Source: Lepidurus packardi
Lineage: Eukaryota > Arthropoda > Branchiopoda > Notostraca > Triopsidae
Length of the DNA: 64,000 nt
Assembly: GCA_023053545.1 (NCBI GenBank)
Contig: JAKZAN010000002.1
Span: forward strand, 7,870,790 to 7,934,789
Reading direction: 5' to 3'
Every line of letters begins with the position of its first letter. Position 1 is the stretch's first letter. Under the pieces are notes generated by a model. It was not told the origin of the DNA, searched no databases, and saw nothing but the letters and a program-made list of their open reading frames with translations. The translations under genes and the position numbers were made by a program. This document shows positions 39,955-53,098 of this stretch, piece after piece.

Positions 39955-42900
39955 ACCTTCCCTTAGACTAGTGTCTCATCGCTTCCAGTACCGCTCAGGC
40001 TCTTACCCGCTGACTTACTGCGCATAGTGTGGGCCCATTTCTTGTACCATTGCTGGCTACTTCTACGAGATCTACTTAACTTGTGTGAGTTAGCCTCTTG
40101 TCTAGCAAGGGCTCAAACTGATACCTTAGTTTGCTAGTGATTATGGCTCAAAGCATCCCGAGCCAGGAACGATTCCCTACATGACGCAATTCCTGCTGCC
40201 CTCCTTCCCCTCAAAGTGCTGCAGCAACTTCCCCAAAGTGGTCTCGTAATCCTCCAGCAAAACGGAGCTGATATCCCTTGCTATATGGCAGCCAACCGGA
40301 TAATACTTTTTCCATAGTGAGTTTTTAAAACTTGCATACCTTGACTTATTGGCTTAGTATTTCCACGGAAATACATCAGAAATAATCCGAGGTAGCTCGA
40401 TGAACAACACCAAGGAGATTTTATTAATGGCTTGGAAAACCTTCTAAAAAATGACTGAAAAGAACCCAACACCTTGGCATGGGCAAAGTCATTTGTTTTG
40501 CTTTTTTAAAAAGCAGAAATTCAGGAGTCACTACTTTCTATTTTCGTTATGGGCAATTTCTGTATTTTTTGTCCCCAAAGGAAAACAAGAAGCAGGAACA
40601 AAAGATATCCAGCCGAGCGTGCTACGACCGATAACATTATTTATAAACAAGTTGTGCGGACTAAAAAGTTATTGTGTTTGTGGACTTGGGATGGGATATG
40701 ACATGGAAAAGATGAAACGTAAATAAAGGAAAGCTGTGTGCCAATTCCGCATTACTTGAGCCTCTCCCTTCTTCCCTTCGTTTTTTATCTTTTACTTAGC
40801 TCAGCAGAATCCAGACCCCTCATAGCCTTCAAATCCAGCGAATTTCTTTCCTTCTAAGTCTCCCAAAAAGCCAGCAATGCAAATCGCTGCTTTGCTTTGC
40901 ATTTCGTTCGTTTTTTTTTATGTCATGTACAACTCAAAGAAGGGAAAAACAAAGAGAAGATGGGGAAAGAGTACTGGGAGAGCCTGTTTCTGCTACTAAA
41001 ACCCACAGGACCCGCTTATGAAGCTCAATTTGCATAACAATTATGCGCCACTGCACCAGTCCATACTTGAAAGATAGAGATTCAGTATTTCTACCGACCC
41101 GCAATTACTGCGGCCGCTCCCATTGTATTACTGCTCGAGTGTGAAGCTCTCAACTAAGTTTTCGGTATCTCTATTTTTTTGGGGAGGGGAAAAAAGAGAC
41201 ACAAATCTTAAGCTAAAGGCAACATACACCACAGAAATGAAAGTTTAAAAAAGAGTCGAGGCGACGGAAACTCCACGTCGTTATGCAAATCTGCTCCGAG
41301 TGTGTAGCGCTCTGGAAGCAAGAAACTACTACCCAAACCCTCTTTCTCCTTTTCTTCTTGGTCGCCTTATACAAAAGATTATGCCTCGAGTCTCCACAGA
41401 CCCGCAAAAATTAAGCAGGCAGTGGTTTTCATTTCTCTGGAAATAAAAAATAATATAAAATCTCGTTATTTTTTCTGGCAGTACTTTCCTTATTTTTCTT
41501 AAGAAAACCCCCAAAATTTTCCTCGACCCTGCAAGATAATATTGCGCACCAAAATACTGGGAAAAGCCATATAGCTCAGCATGCTATTCTGACTTGTAAT
41601 GAGCCATAAGATATACCTCCCAAGCCCTTGACAAAAGCTTACACTGGTTTCATTAGTAGAATTAAAATCGATATCTATCTCACACAATCCATCCCTGGGT
41701 TGGGGGGACTTGGACTGTTTTCCCAATGGACGCTAAACTGGACGTCTATAGTACGCTAAAAAGACAAGGGTGGTTGAGGTAGGCCCCACCCTCTCACCCT
41801 CTCCACCCGAGAAAAGTTCCTTCTGCCTGCATATTACTGGGTAGTGTACTGGATATGCTACAAGGCCATAAAAAGATATCTCGAAAAACTGTCACGAACA
41901 AGGCTGCAGCAGACGGGAAATTTTCATCTGCGACACGCCAGTTAAGTAGACCTTCACCAGCACAATTCCGATAACTGCAGCTCACCCAAAATTGACCTTT
42001 GGTAATAGCCCACACTTCTGCGAAACAAATTCGGGGCCGAGAAGCTTTGTCGGGAAAGAAATAAGGCAATAAAAAAGCGAAGAACGGGTCGTGTGGTATA
42101 CGTGAACTCCCTCTAACTTTTTTTTATAGGAAACCCTATCCCACTTCCTATAAAATTATTTAATCCCACGGGTCACATACATGCAGTCTTCTGTACTACT
42201 GTGCGGGAACCTCTTGGATGCGCAACTTATTTCTAGTTGAAAGGAGGAAAGAAATTCATTGCCCAACAGGTCCTGAGCTAAAAAGCTGTTTTACAGTTAA
42301 GTCCTAGTATCTACAGTAATTCCATGGATCTTACCCTACATGTGCGAGTAGGGGCAAGGAAAGTTTCGTCTGAAGAGTAGATCCGAGTAGAAATCCGATT
42401 AGCTTAGCGAATAACGCTGCATCTTTGGCTTGGTGGAACGAGAACTTGGACAATGAAAGTAAACAAACCGGAGAAAAAAGTCTTGATTGGACCCTTGCAG
42501 CAAAAACAAAAGATTCCTTGATGGGTAAGCTTGGCAAATCTAGCAAGGGTAATAATAACTCTTAACACGCCTAGCGACGCATATAAACACGACGAAAAAA
42601 AAGCAGCAACGCGTTCCTGGAATTATAAAGAGCTCCGTCGAAAATATATCTGGCAAAAAAAAAAATAAAAAATCTATAAATAATAATTGGGCAAACTCAT
42701 CACGTTGGCTGGCCATATGCAGCTCCAAGAAAATACAAGTAAGCTCCTAGGAAGAACCAATCTTTTTACAGTATGGTATACCAACTAAGGGCCCGAGTTA
42801 TCGCCAATAGGTGCCTCCAGCGCCGTGGTATTTACCGGCTAAGAAGTACCACATACCACCTCTCGATTTCCACCCACTTTCCGCTTCAGGGCATTCCACG

Positions 42901-45900
42901 TATTCCATAAAGGCTAATGCTTCAGTACGCAACATTTACGTTCGGAAATGGAGTCTCGATTAAATCAAGAAAACTCTTTGATCCTGGGGGGTGGGGTACG
43001 CAGTTATAGATCCTTCTTCCTTCCCAGGCCAAATGCGCTTATCAATGCAACAACACAGAGCGATCTCCTTTACATGTAGTCTCCTCTGTATGCAATAGTA
43101 TGACCGTATTGAAAAATTTCCAGGTCAGTCGTCTTTCCTTTCGTCTCCTTTTCAAAGGCAGATGAAGAAAGTCAAGTTTCTTGCAGTCCCTAGCGACTCA
43201 GTCTGGATTCTTTCAAAAAGTTTCTGTATTCGAAAGTATTTTTTCCCAACGAAAGAGAAAAGAAATCTACCGTATATAAAAACTACAGAAAGGAAGGGCT
43301 TTGATGTGTTGACGGGCAGGAACGCAATGAAAGAAAATTCCGTGCCTTGGAGCAGGAGATTTTCTTCCACAGGGTGGACCCGCTTTCTTCATTTGTTCGT
43401 GGGAAAGATCCGAAAGTCCGCCGCTGTCGGTGGCTTGAATAATGGATTATATTCCACCTTTTAATGGTTTACGTTTCACGACTCCAAAGCTTTGCGCCTA
43501 AACCAAGGCTTCCTCCATAGATGAGAGACGTTTTAACCGCGGAAATAAATTATAAGTTTTCACTTACTAAATTGAATAGGGGGAAAAATGTTCAGCTGCA
43601 AGACAGCAAAAAAAAGTACTACAAAACCATTTTTTGGGTGAGAGAGGTGTTCTAAAAAATAGATATCACGGGAGAAAAACTTTTCAAACTTTTCAAATTG
43701 CTAGAAAGAGAAAGTCACACACCAGGGTTTTTACGCATTAACGCACTTTCAAATCCCAGTCCCCAGTCACGCTTGTCTACTCACACGCCAGAAAGGGACA
43801 GGAGAATCCTAGAAGGCGTAGCTTGTAGGAATTGATCAAAAAGAGCGGACGGAAAAAAAACAGGGGAAATTATAGCTGTATCTGCTTGCGTAGCTTCGAA
43901 AATTGTAGTCTGTAACTGAATAAATGATTGACGTCAAGCGTCAACACTCGGAGCCAATAGCTTTTCTATCCATTTTTCATTTTTAAATTTTTTCTCTCAG
44001 GCTGGCAACATGCAAACTGAGGTAACGCTATTCCAGTGTCATTAAAGCGCGGTTACTGATTCGAGAGTCGAAGCGACAAGATTGACGTGTTTGGCAGCTG
44101 AGGCCCAGGCCGACAGCTTTCTTAACTTTCATGAGCCTATACATACACACAACAGAACACGAATAGCACGTGGAACCATAAGAAGAGTAAAAGCCCCGAC
44201 AGCTTGCCAAAAGTAATCATGTAACGCTCAGACTAAAAGCCTGGGCTTCCTTTACCAGTCCATTTACCTTTTATTGGTTTCTGTATGAACCTTGCCTTTC
44301 GCGGGAACAACACGAAGAAAACAGGAGCGATTGCATCGGCGTAGTTTAGTGTGCATTTTTTTTGTATGGTTGTTTCGTTCCCAAGAGTAATAAAAAAGTG
44401 AATAATGAGGCGATATCTCCTAGCTAAAAGTAACCGAGTACCCCTACGCCTATACCTCCTTAATACCAATAAGACTGCTCCCCCGGCATAGTAGAAACCA
44501 ATTAAGGTGAAGCCCTTCGCTCAAATGTCAATTTAATGTCCATCTCAAGCTACTCCCACTTGGACACGTCTTCCGTATACACGGTAGCAGCCACATAAAC
44601 GGACTCCTAGTCCTAGTACAAGAAGCCCCGAAGTGAGGGAACGAGGGAAATAAAAAAACGGGGAAATCCCCAACGGACTTTACTGCCAAAAGACCTAACA
44701 GTGGAAACCAGCCTAAAGCTTCAAAAGAAAAGTACCACCCCGAAGCCCCTCCCACCCCTCGAGCACTACAGCTCCGGCTCCTAAGGAATCTTTTTCTCTC
44801 CCAAAATGAACAGATCTAAAGGGTATCAACTTCTGTCCAGTAGCAAAGCGCAGCGAGGAAAGGGCCAGAGCACAAAATGGCGACGCTAGCGATTTCCTCC
44901 CTTTTGTTTCTGTATCCAGGATTCCTATCTCAGAAGAAGAGGGTCTGGGACCGCCGATTTGCCCACAAATGGAGGCCCAACTCTTTGCCTTTGGAATGCT
45001 TCCTTTTCCTAGCGCCTTTTGTTTCCGAGTATTGCTTTGTCTTTACAGGCGGCCAGGGAAAGTTGTGTCGATCCTAGGGGAGGCCTCGGGATAGAGGGCG
45101 TGCATGGAGGCATAAAATTGGGGCGTACGTGTTCTGGCCTTTCAACTAGCTCATTCCCTTCATCCCAATTTCTGCTCTTCTAGCTGGAAGAGGGTGGAGG
45201 TTGTGCGGGATGAGAAGAGCCACAGAGTCAAAGCATAACTAAAAGTTTCCTCAACAGTTGCACTGGGGAAATTTGGGGAAAAGCACTCGACAAACTTCCT
45301 GAAAAAGGACTTCTTAATGAACATGTTGTTTATTGACTATTTATAAGCCTGAGCGAAAAGCTTAATAGGCTTAGATAGGGCACACACAAGTTACCACCCT
45401 CCTCCTACACCCAACACTAATGCACTTTTGAGAAACTGGCCTAGAAAATGTTTTTTTTTTTATCGTCTCTTTCCTTTGGAAATTTGGTGGAGAAGAAAAA
45501 GCCCTCGAAAGCATCTGCACGTCATTAATAATCTAACGATTACATAGCCGAACGTCGAATGTCATGCTAAACTCCTCCCACCACACCATGTCCCTCCCAT
45601 TATTCCGGTTGATCGAGTAACTACACACCCTTTAAAAGGGGTGGTTGCAGCCAAGTACTAGCTGACTAGCCGGTAATGGACCTAGCCTTCATAAAGACCC
45701 CATACCGGACCAACAACATTATGCTATCCTAGCTACATCAATTACCAAGACAAAGCAACAAAAAAGGGAGAAAATCGAAGCCGTAAAACACATGCAAGGG
45801 ACCATTCCTTTACCCATGTTTTCTCTAGACCTGGGGGGTTAGGGTGGGTATGGGTATATAACCGCAGGGCACAACTACGAGCCATAGGGATTTATATATG

Positions 45901-48586
45901 ACCATTCGTCTTCCGGTGGAGCCGGCCGGCAGGAAAATCTCAATCAGACGAGGGAATTAACCTCGCAAGTATTAGTCCAGAACTACCGGCTGAAATTACC
46001 TCCTTTAAAGATCATAGACCCAGGATGTGATCCCTACACAGAACCTGCACAGCCCCCTTCAAGCAATCCCTAGGAAAATTAAACGGAGGAAAGGAAACGC
46101 GATCCGGTAATAAGTTATCCATTACGAATCCTGTGCGGCGCAGGGAAGGTTTCCGTTGAGCGGACCAATTAAGAGAAACTCGTATTCACACTTACGCTTC
46201 TCCGCCCTTTCAACTCGCCTATAACGACGCTGTTATAAATTCGTTGCAACATTTTAGGAAATCCATGCGAAAGTCTGTGCTGGTTAATTACGCACTCCAA
46301 ACTTCATTAAATTATGCTAATATATAGAAGAAACTTTATGCCTCTGTTCTATCCATCCATCAATCGTCTTACATAGCTTCATTTCGCCTTGAGAAGAACC
46401 AAAAAAAAAACTGCGAAGAAATTAAAAGCAAATCCGTCCCACCCCGAAAGCTTGCTTGTCATTCAGAAACAGTAACCGGCCCTTTTTCGAGCCCCGTTTG
46501 GGGAATCATCAAACAGCAACCGTCACTTCCGTCTGTGTCGTTGACGTTGACAGAACCAGCCGAAAGGAAAATGCTTCATGGATATACAATGCCATAGAGA
46601 AAACGGACAGAACTACTATTGATTTCTGACTATATCTGCTACCTTAAAGACGTTTTGTCACGCGAAAAGTCAATTCGCACCCAGCACACGCAGAACGAAA
46701 GCTTTAGGAAACGTATCCTAAACCCGCTCCCGTATTACGCTGCAGGCCTGAAAAAAGTCCTTACGAATCCAACGCGGGGTCCAACACGCATCCCTGTTTT
46801 ACCACCGGGCAGCAGTAATTTCCTCCAGGCTTGACTTCAAGACTCTGGAATCGGACGATTAAGACGGTAATTTTTTTGCGCCGGAGCTTGAACTTCATAT
46901 ACTTTTAAATTCCTTTCGAGAACTTTGTCCGATTATTTCTCCAGGGTTTATAAGCCAAGTTAACCCGAACACTTCTTGAAGAGCTTTTTTCCCTCTATTA
47001 AGAAGCTATACTGTATACACTACACCCTGTCCACGCCAACCGTCTTGCTGACGTCAGAGAAATCGTTTTATCGGTATCTTTATATTTATGGCTCCAAAGT
47101 AAAAATCCGTTTAGCTCCGAATTTCAAGAAAAGAAATTCAGTTATATAGCCCAAAGCTAAAACGCCACTCCTGACCCATACCCCAAACTTCCCCAGCCCT
47201 ACAGGCTATAGAAATACTTTAACTGCTAAGTAAAGTACTTTTTTTTTCTCTGACCAAACCACTACCGGAGTTGGCCAGGAAACTAGTTTCTACGTTTTTT
47301 ATTGCAGCTTACTTCAGAGCAAAAGTCTTGACATGCTAATACATCCTTCAGCACTTTATATTTCGGAAGTTATATCTTTCATGTATATACGCATTAGAAA
47401 ATACGGCGGCGCGGAGTTTTATAGACGAAAAACCGCAATGTTTTCTTTCCTCTCCCTTTTGCCTTTAGTAAAATTTATTGGCTAGAAGGCTGATATAATC
47501 TGTGTAAAGAAAGCGAAAACCCTGTTCCAACGTCATTTTTGCTTTTCTTGGGCCCCAAAACAACCCAAAAAGGGTGGGAAAAGAACGGGGTTAAGCTATA
47601 GGAAATTATGGCAAAGGAGTTTCCGCCTTCCCAATAGCCAAGTACACAATTTTATGGCCTGTGGGTATTTCTGCAGCTCCGTGACTGCGGGGCAAAACAA
47701 TGACCAAACACTAACCAATTCCGCCAAGGAGATGCCCCAACTCGACCCTCTCCGTTAAAAGCGCATGTCGTATAAATTTACCCTCTTAGATTCCCTTTCC
47801 TTCCTTTATGTTTGCTGGTACTACACATTGCTGGTACACAATTAAAAGGAGCGTAACAAAAGCGAGTGAGAGAGAGAAAGAAACCTCCTCCATCCACCAC
47901 CCCGACCCTGCTGTGAGTTTGTGGGTTAACGAGAGAGAAAAAAATACCCATTAAATCGGGAAGGGTACCACTGCTACCCTTCCCAGAGGGTGTCTAAGCC
48001 TCCTCCTTACCCTTTATTGAAAACTTATTTTGTGTCCCGAACCCGTCTCTTTCGTGTGGTTAGCCTTCCACAACACACAACACGCTAATCCATCTTCCTC
48101 AAGTGGGCGGACCACTAATGAAAACCCCCCAATCCCCTCACACCCTCTCTTTGGCTGTGTTATACAAGATTTTCTTCGCGGTGTGGGCTGCTAGGACACC
48201 ATATTACTCGCCGAATCGAGCCGAGACCTAATCATTCTTTCTTTTTTAGGGTTTTATTTGGTGTTTCATATCCCTCCCCGAAAGAATCAGCAGAGAACGA
48301 GAAATGGCGAGAAACAAGAGCAGAATCTTGATCTCCAATTTTCCTCTCTGTTAGATTTCTTTCCCGGGAAGGTGACATGGTGAGCCAATACGTATAAATA
48401 TAATCCCCCCTTTCTCTCTTCAATGCGAAGAAAACGAAGAAAAGAAAAAAAAGGGAGGCAAGTGATCCTAGTGATTCTCGACTTACTTTTCCACTGTACT
48501 AAATCTCCACGGTCGCGAGCTCATCTGACTGTAACTTGAGGCGAGAGCTGACGCCATCTTCGCCGGATCGAAAATGCAATACGTTC

Positions 48587-48613
48587 TTTTTTCTTTTTTT
48601 AAAAAAGAAAAGA
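48587..48613. repeat. A/T inverted repeat
   Basis: TTTTCTTTTTT followed directly by AAAAAAGAAAA (one extra T at the centre) gives an 11-bp perfect inverted repeat able to extrude as a hairpin. It stands within non-coding DNA and no terminator role is implied. Confidence 0.7.
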
Positions 48614-50610
48614 AAACCTTTTTGTATAGAGAATTATTGCTAAAGCTAGGAATTTCCTATACTCCAGCGCGGTATACAGGTTCTGAGGCTCTTCAACCCG
48701 GAAAAATATTATCTGGGATGACAAGGAGTCTCCAGTGAAACGTGAAAAAACTTGGGCTTGGGGTGCACCCAATGAAAACTAAAAAGAAAAAAGAAAAATC
48801 AACTTGCGCAGGAGGGATATATAGCACTCGCAGAAAATGTCTATTGACGACATCGAACAACAGGACCAGTTCGGTTTCTTGTAACTCTTTTTCTCATAGA
48901 AAATAAATAAAAAGAGTGCGCTCCCCTTTCCATTTCTTTTCTTTTCTGCAGCTACGAGCACCTAAAAAGAGATACAAAAGAAGAAGCCTGCAGCGGAAAA
49001 TAAACATACCCCAAGCCTACTAAAGTAAATACAACCTACAACAACGATACTCAATGCAAAACGGGTCGCTAGAAACATACTTCTTTGGCTCGTCCCAATA
49101 AATAAATGAACGGGAAAAAAGTATTTTGAAAATAACAAATCTAAACAGCTTATGTATGCGTTCTAATTTTACATCTGGACGACCATAAGCTAGACGTAAC
49201 AGACAGCCTTATATTTCCCCGTCAATACTTTTATTTTATTATGTGGGGGAGGGTAAGAAGAGGGACTTGTTCATGTAACACAGTACTTTATTCAAAGCTG
49301 CCGGGATGCATTACACACCCTAAAGAAGCCCCCGAGGCGACCAGCTTTTAAGGGTGAAAGCTGTTCTGTTGGCTCTGTTCAACAATATGAGGAAAAAGCA
49401 GACTCAAGAAAGAAAAAAAGTTACGGGCTCTCGACAGGTCCTACTTGGAAGTTGCAAACTCAATTTCTTGGGACCAAAACACTTTTAAGACCTAATTGCG
49501 CTGGAGTAACCCTGGAAATAAACGAATTGGAGCCATTCCGCGTGTAGAGATTTGACATTTCTGGAAGAAATTTTGTTAAAAAATAAATAAAAACGACAAA
49601 AAAAACTGCTACGCTATTATGGCTTATTGCTTTTTTCTTCAAATTTCCTCAAACGAAACAATAAAAAAGAATTGGTCTGCAATCTAAGTTATGGGAACGA
49701 ACAAAAAGAACCCATTTATTCCTTGACGGGAAAAGTACTGGCCGAAAGTACCGCCAATCTCTGCAGCACTTGTTATTCGCACCAGTCGAGATAGGAAATA
49801 AACGAATTATGGTCCTTTCACAAATATGGGGTTTTTTAAAACATGTACCCCAGCAAACCCAAAATTCCTGACACAGGCACAACTCACTGCACTTTATTCA
49901 AGATCTCAGCAGGAAATGCCAAGTAAAATGGGCCCACAGCCTAAGTTATGGGATGAGACATTTTCCTGCTACTGGAACTACACTTCTGTTGGCCCCTATT
50001 TGTGTATACCTAACCCCATCCCCAGAAATAACCGAATATTCAGCAGATTTGCGTCAGAAAAAGAAAAAAGGAAAACCACGGGGAAAGAGAAAAAAGCCAT
50101 ATTTCTAAATCATCCCAGAGATTTTGGATGATTCTAAAAACCTTTCGCTTCCCCTAACTTGCTTTCTCGGCCATAAACAAGCATGAGCAGATAAAAGTAA
50201 GGACCTTGGGTCAGTATTTCTACAAAAGTGTGATGGATGGGTTTAAGCCATCCATTTCCCCTGAAAAGATCTGTATCAGCCAAGTATTGCCTCGCTCCTC
50301 TTCTTTCGTCAGAAAGTTTTGCCTCTCTCCGCACATGATCCCAATCTAGCGCGAGAAGAAGGAAAAGCAATTCCCGTCTAGTGCACCGAAGTCCGGCTAC
50401 CGCTTTTGTTTCGTTTTGCGGCAAAGAAATAAACCCAAGCATGTTAACTACCCCAACAGCTTTGATTACCTATCACGTGCTGACTTGGGAGGGAAATGAT
50501 CCCTTTCCGCCCGTTACGGGCCCGCCATATCATCTCCGACCATATCCTACGGCTTCAAACTTACCTCCCGCCTCAGGCCACCCTTTTATTTCTTTCACCG
50601 GGAAAAGAGA

Positions 50611-50688
50611 AAGTTTTCGAACAGCTAGAGCAGCAATTTTCACTGCGGGAGCGCCTCAAACAAACCACGAAGAAACGGGAACAATAGC
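50611..50688 (+). other. Coding-like fragment, possible exon or gene relic
   Basis: The frame reads VFEQLEQQFSLRERLKQTTK and ends at TAG 50685-50687. The amphipathic, heptad-like content looks like real protein. A pyrimidine-rich tract with AG dinucleotides (CCCTTTTATTTCTTTCACC...AAAAG) lies just upstream, but no complete gene model can be built. Confidence 0.25.
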
Positions 50689-51769
50689 GAAACTTACTCA
50701 GGCTTCAAGAACCCCTTTACCCCCCGGGTCCGGGGCAAAAGCAGCGATTGTCTCTTGTGTCACACAGGCAAACGGTTTTAGCCCACCCAAAAACCTTTGT
50801 TAGGGTTTACCCGTCAAGGGTGAAGAAGCGCCTCATTAGCCCTCTACTGTCTTGGGCGACAACGACAAATGGGAAGACTTTAGTTTACAAAACAGTCTTC
50901 TGTCCTCGCCTGGCAAGCGAAAAGAGCAAAAACGACCTAAGAAAAAAGAGCTTAAAGCTGTTGAAAAGCAACAATTCTGATGCTGGAAAGGGAACCGACG
51001 CGCACACTTATTGCGGATAAAAAGGGTGCAGTTCAGAAACCGTCTCATACTTTACAAAACAAAAAGCTTTTCTCTCACTAAAACTCCATCCCGATGAGTC
51101 CGCCAGCCAAAAAGTTATCAGAGAAAGACAAGCCTGGGCATCCAAAAGGCATTTTCTGTTTCTCGGTTCTCCGTTTTAAGGTCAGATATAACCACCAGGG
51201 ACAACGAAGGGCGTGTCCCGACCCCTTTTCCCATATCCGAAGCTCTCTCGGTCTCTTTCATGCTTGTTTTTCCTCCTTTTGGGGCTGTGAAAACCAAGGA
51301 ACAAAATATAAGTACAAAAAGAAAATTCAGAAAGCAAAAAGAAGGCAAAAAGCCACAACCCGAGCGTCACGGTAGTGTGGAATCGTCTCTATGGCTTGCA
51401 CACCATCAGCAAAGTGAACCGAAGCTCATCGGTAGAAAGACAGCAATACAGACGCGACAGAAAATAGAGTAGAGCAAACAAAAAGCGAAGAAAACGGCTA
51501 GCCTATTCATTCCTTTTCCCTCCCCAGTGGATGAACTCGGATTTGGCCGAAACTCTAGACGCTTGGGGAGTATAGGAAGTTTCGAAACGAACCCTCTTTC
51601 AAAGAAAAAAATTAGCTGCAATCAACCAGAATTTTAGTAAACCGCCTCGAGTGGTTGGGAAAGCGCACCCTAGACGCTTCGTTGTTACCCTAGACGAACC
51701 CTTGGCGCTCCTTTTGGAGGCGTCGAGTAAAACGGAGAGGGACTTAAGCCGCCAACTCCTTCAGACGAC

Positions 51770-51898
51770 ATGTCGAGCAACGAGGAATTCTTAAGCCAGG
51801 ATTGTCATTCGCCCCAAGCCACACCCATCAACAAAGCTCGGGATCTGCATCGTTTTCCCTCGGAACTTTTGCGGAGATCCACTTGGGAATTACTTTAA
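51770..51898 (+). other. Coding-like small ORF (43 codons)
   Basis: ATG 51770 to TAA 51896-51898 reads MSSNEEFLSQDCHSPQATPI then NKARDLHRFPSELLRRSTW. The frame is open a little upstream (GEGLKPPTPSDD), so this may be the end of an exon rather than a free-standing gene. No family recognised. Confidence 0.28.
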
Positions 51899-52034
51899 GA
51901 CTTAATCTCTGTCTCCAAACCCTATTATAATAAGAACTTTGGATACTTTCTTCTTTAAAATATGACTCTTAATTGGCCTAAAAATAAGCTGTTGCTTCAC
52001 AGTTTCTTCTTCACTTTTTTCCTCTCCCTTAGCA

Positions 52035-52159
52035 CGGAAGTATCTAACACAGAGTCTGAACCTGAACCACCGTATAAAGGTTTACATAGTAGGATAACAA
52101 GGGCAGCTTCCAATGCAAAGGTTTTGAACCGACTTCATCAGTCTCAAGAGGATCTGTTG
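52035..52159 (+). other. Candidate coding exon (strong acceptor)
   Basis: A long pyrimidine tract ending CTCTCCCTTAG (to 52034) precedes an open frame reading STEVSNTESEPEPPYKGLHS and SNAKVLNRLHQSQEDLL. It reaches a possible donor GTACGA at 52160; the frame stays open to 52306. No partner exon in phase was identified, so it could be an exon of an unmodelled gene or a relic. Confidence 0.3.
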
Positions 52160-53098
52160 GTACGAAAATTTACACGAGGGCTGGATTCACAGACTCGCCC
52201 ATCGTCACCTCAGCTAGGCATTCGTATTTCCATATTCCACTACAAAAAGGGTTCGAGAAGAGAACAAAACATTCACAAAACGGGGGACTGGCGTCTTTTT
52301 ACCTGAACTTTTCCTGAATCTACTCTTGGGACTGAGAAAGTCTGTCCAAAACCACACTCGAAGATTACCTTGTTATCCTACTGGTAAACCTTCACACTGT
52401 GGTCTGAACATAAGGACTATAGTGTTTCGAACAGAACTCTAGTTTAAACTCTAGTTTTAGATTTACTCCAGTTTGATACAGGTAATAGTACAGTAGATGG
52501 AATAATGAGATTACACAAAAGCTACCAAGCGGATTGGTACCTAAATGCCCTAAATGGGATTCGGGGTGTTTACTGAGTGCCGGCGGCAGGATAGGTGCCA
52601 TGATAGGGGCCAACACCCGAGGCACTATGAGTTTGTTAGCTATTTGGAAACGGGTGCCATTCGTCAGAGACCACTCGGGTTTCTAAGTTACCTTTGCATT
52701 ATAAAAAGGCTTCAAGAACCATAGTTTAGCCCCCTGGCTGGGGCTAGTATACACACATATTTGCAACAATACCAGCTTGAAGCGATATATACAGTATACC
52801 GAGAACACAAAGTTAATCAATTCGCTTCCATCTCGGACTCCCTTTCGGGAAAAACGAATAGCAAAAAAAAAAAAAGAAGAAGAATGTCAAACAATTGCTT
52901 TTCCAAGGGTGCAAGGGAGAAAAAAGTATCTTTCTCCAACTCCAACGTCACTTTTGACGAGAAAAAGTCAAGAAGTCAAGAACATGCGCTAAACTACCTC
53001 GATTGAAACATATGTGTATGTGCAGCTCACACATGTTTTATCCTTTTCCCTTCTATCTTTATGATATCATTTTCTACAGGTACGGGCCCGTGTGTCCC

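Larger units (their letters stand above)
39955..53079. other. 13-kb gene-poor region
   Basis: Long tract with no recognisable gene, more GC than the flanks of the genes to the left. It contains homopurine and homopyrimidine runs and a near-perfect TTTTCTTTTTT/AAAAAAGAAAA inverted repeat at about 48587-48613. It may be an intergenic regulatory domain or include unseen 5' UTR exons of the dpr gene. Coding-like fragments at 50.6-52.2 kb are listed separately. Confidence 0.45.
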
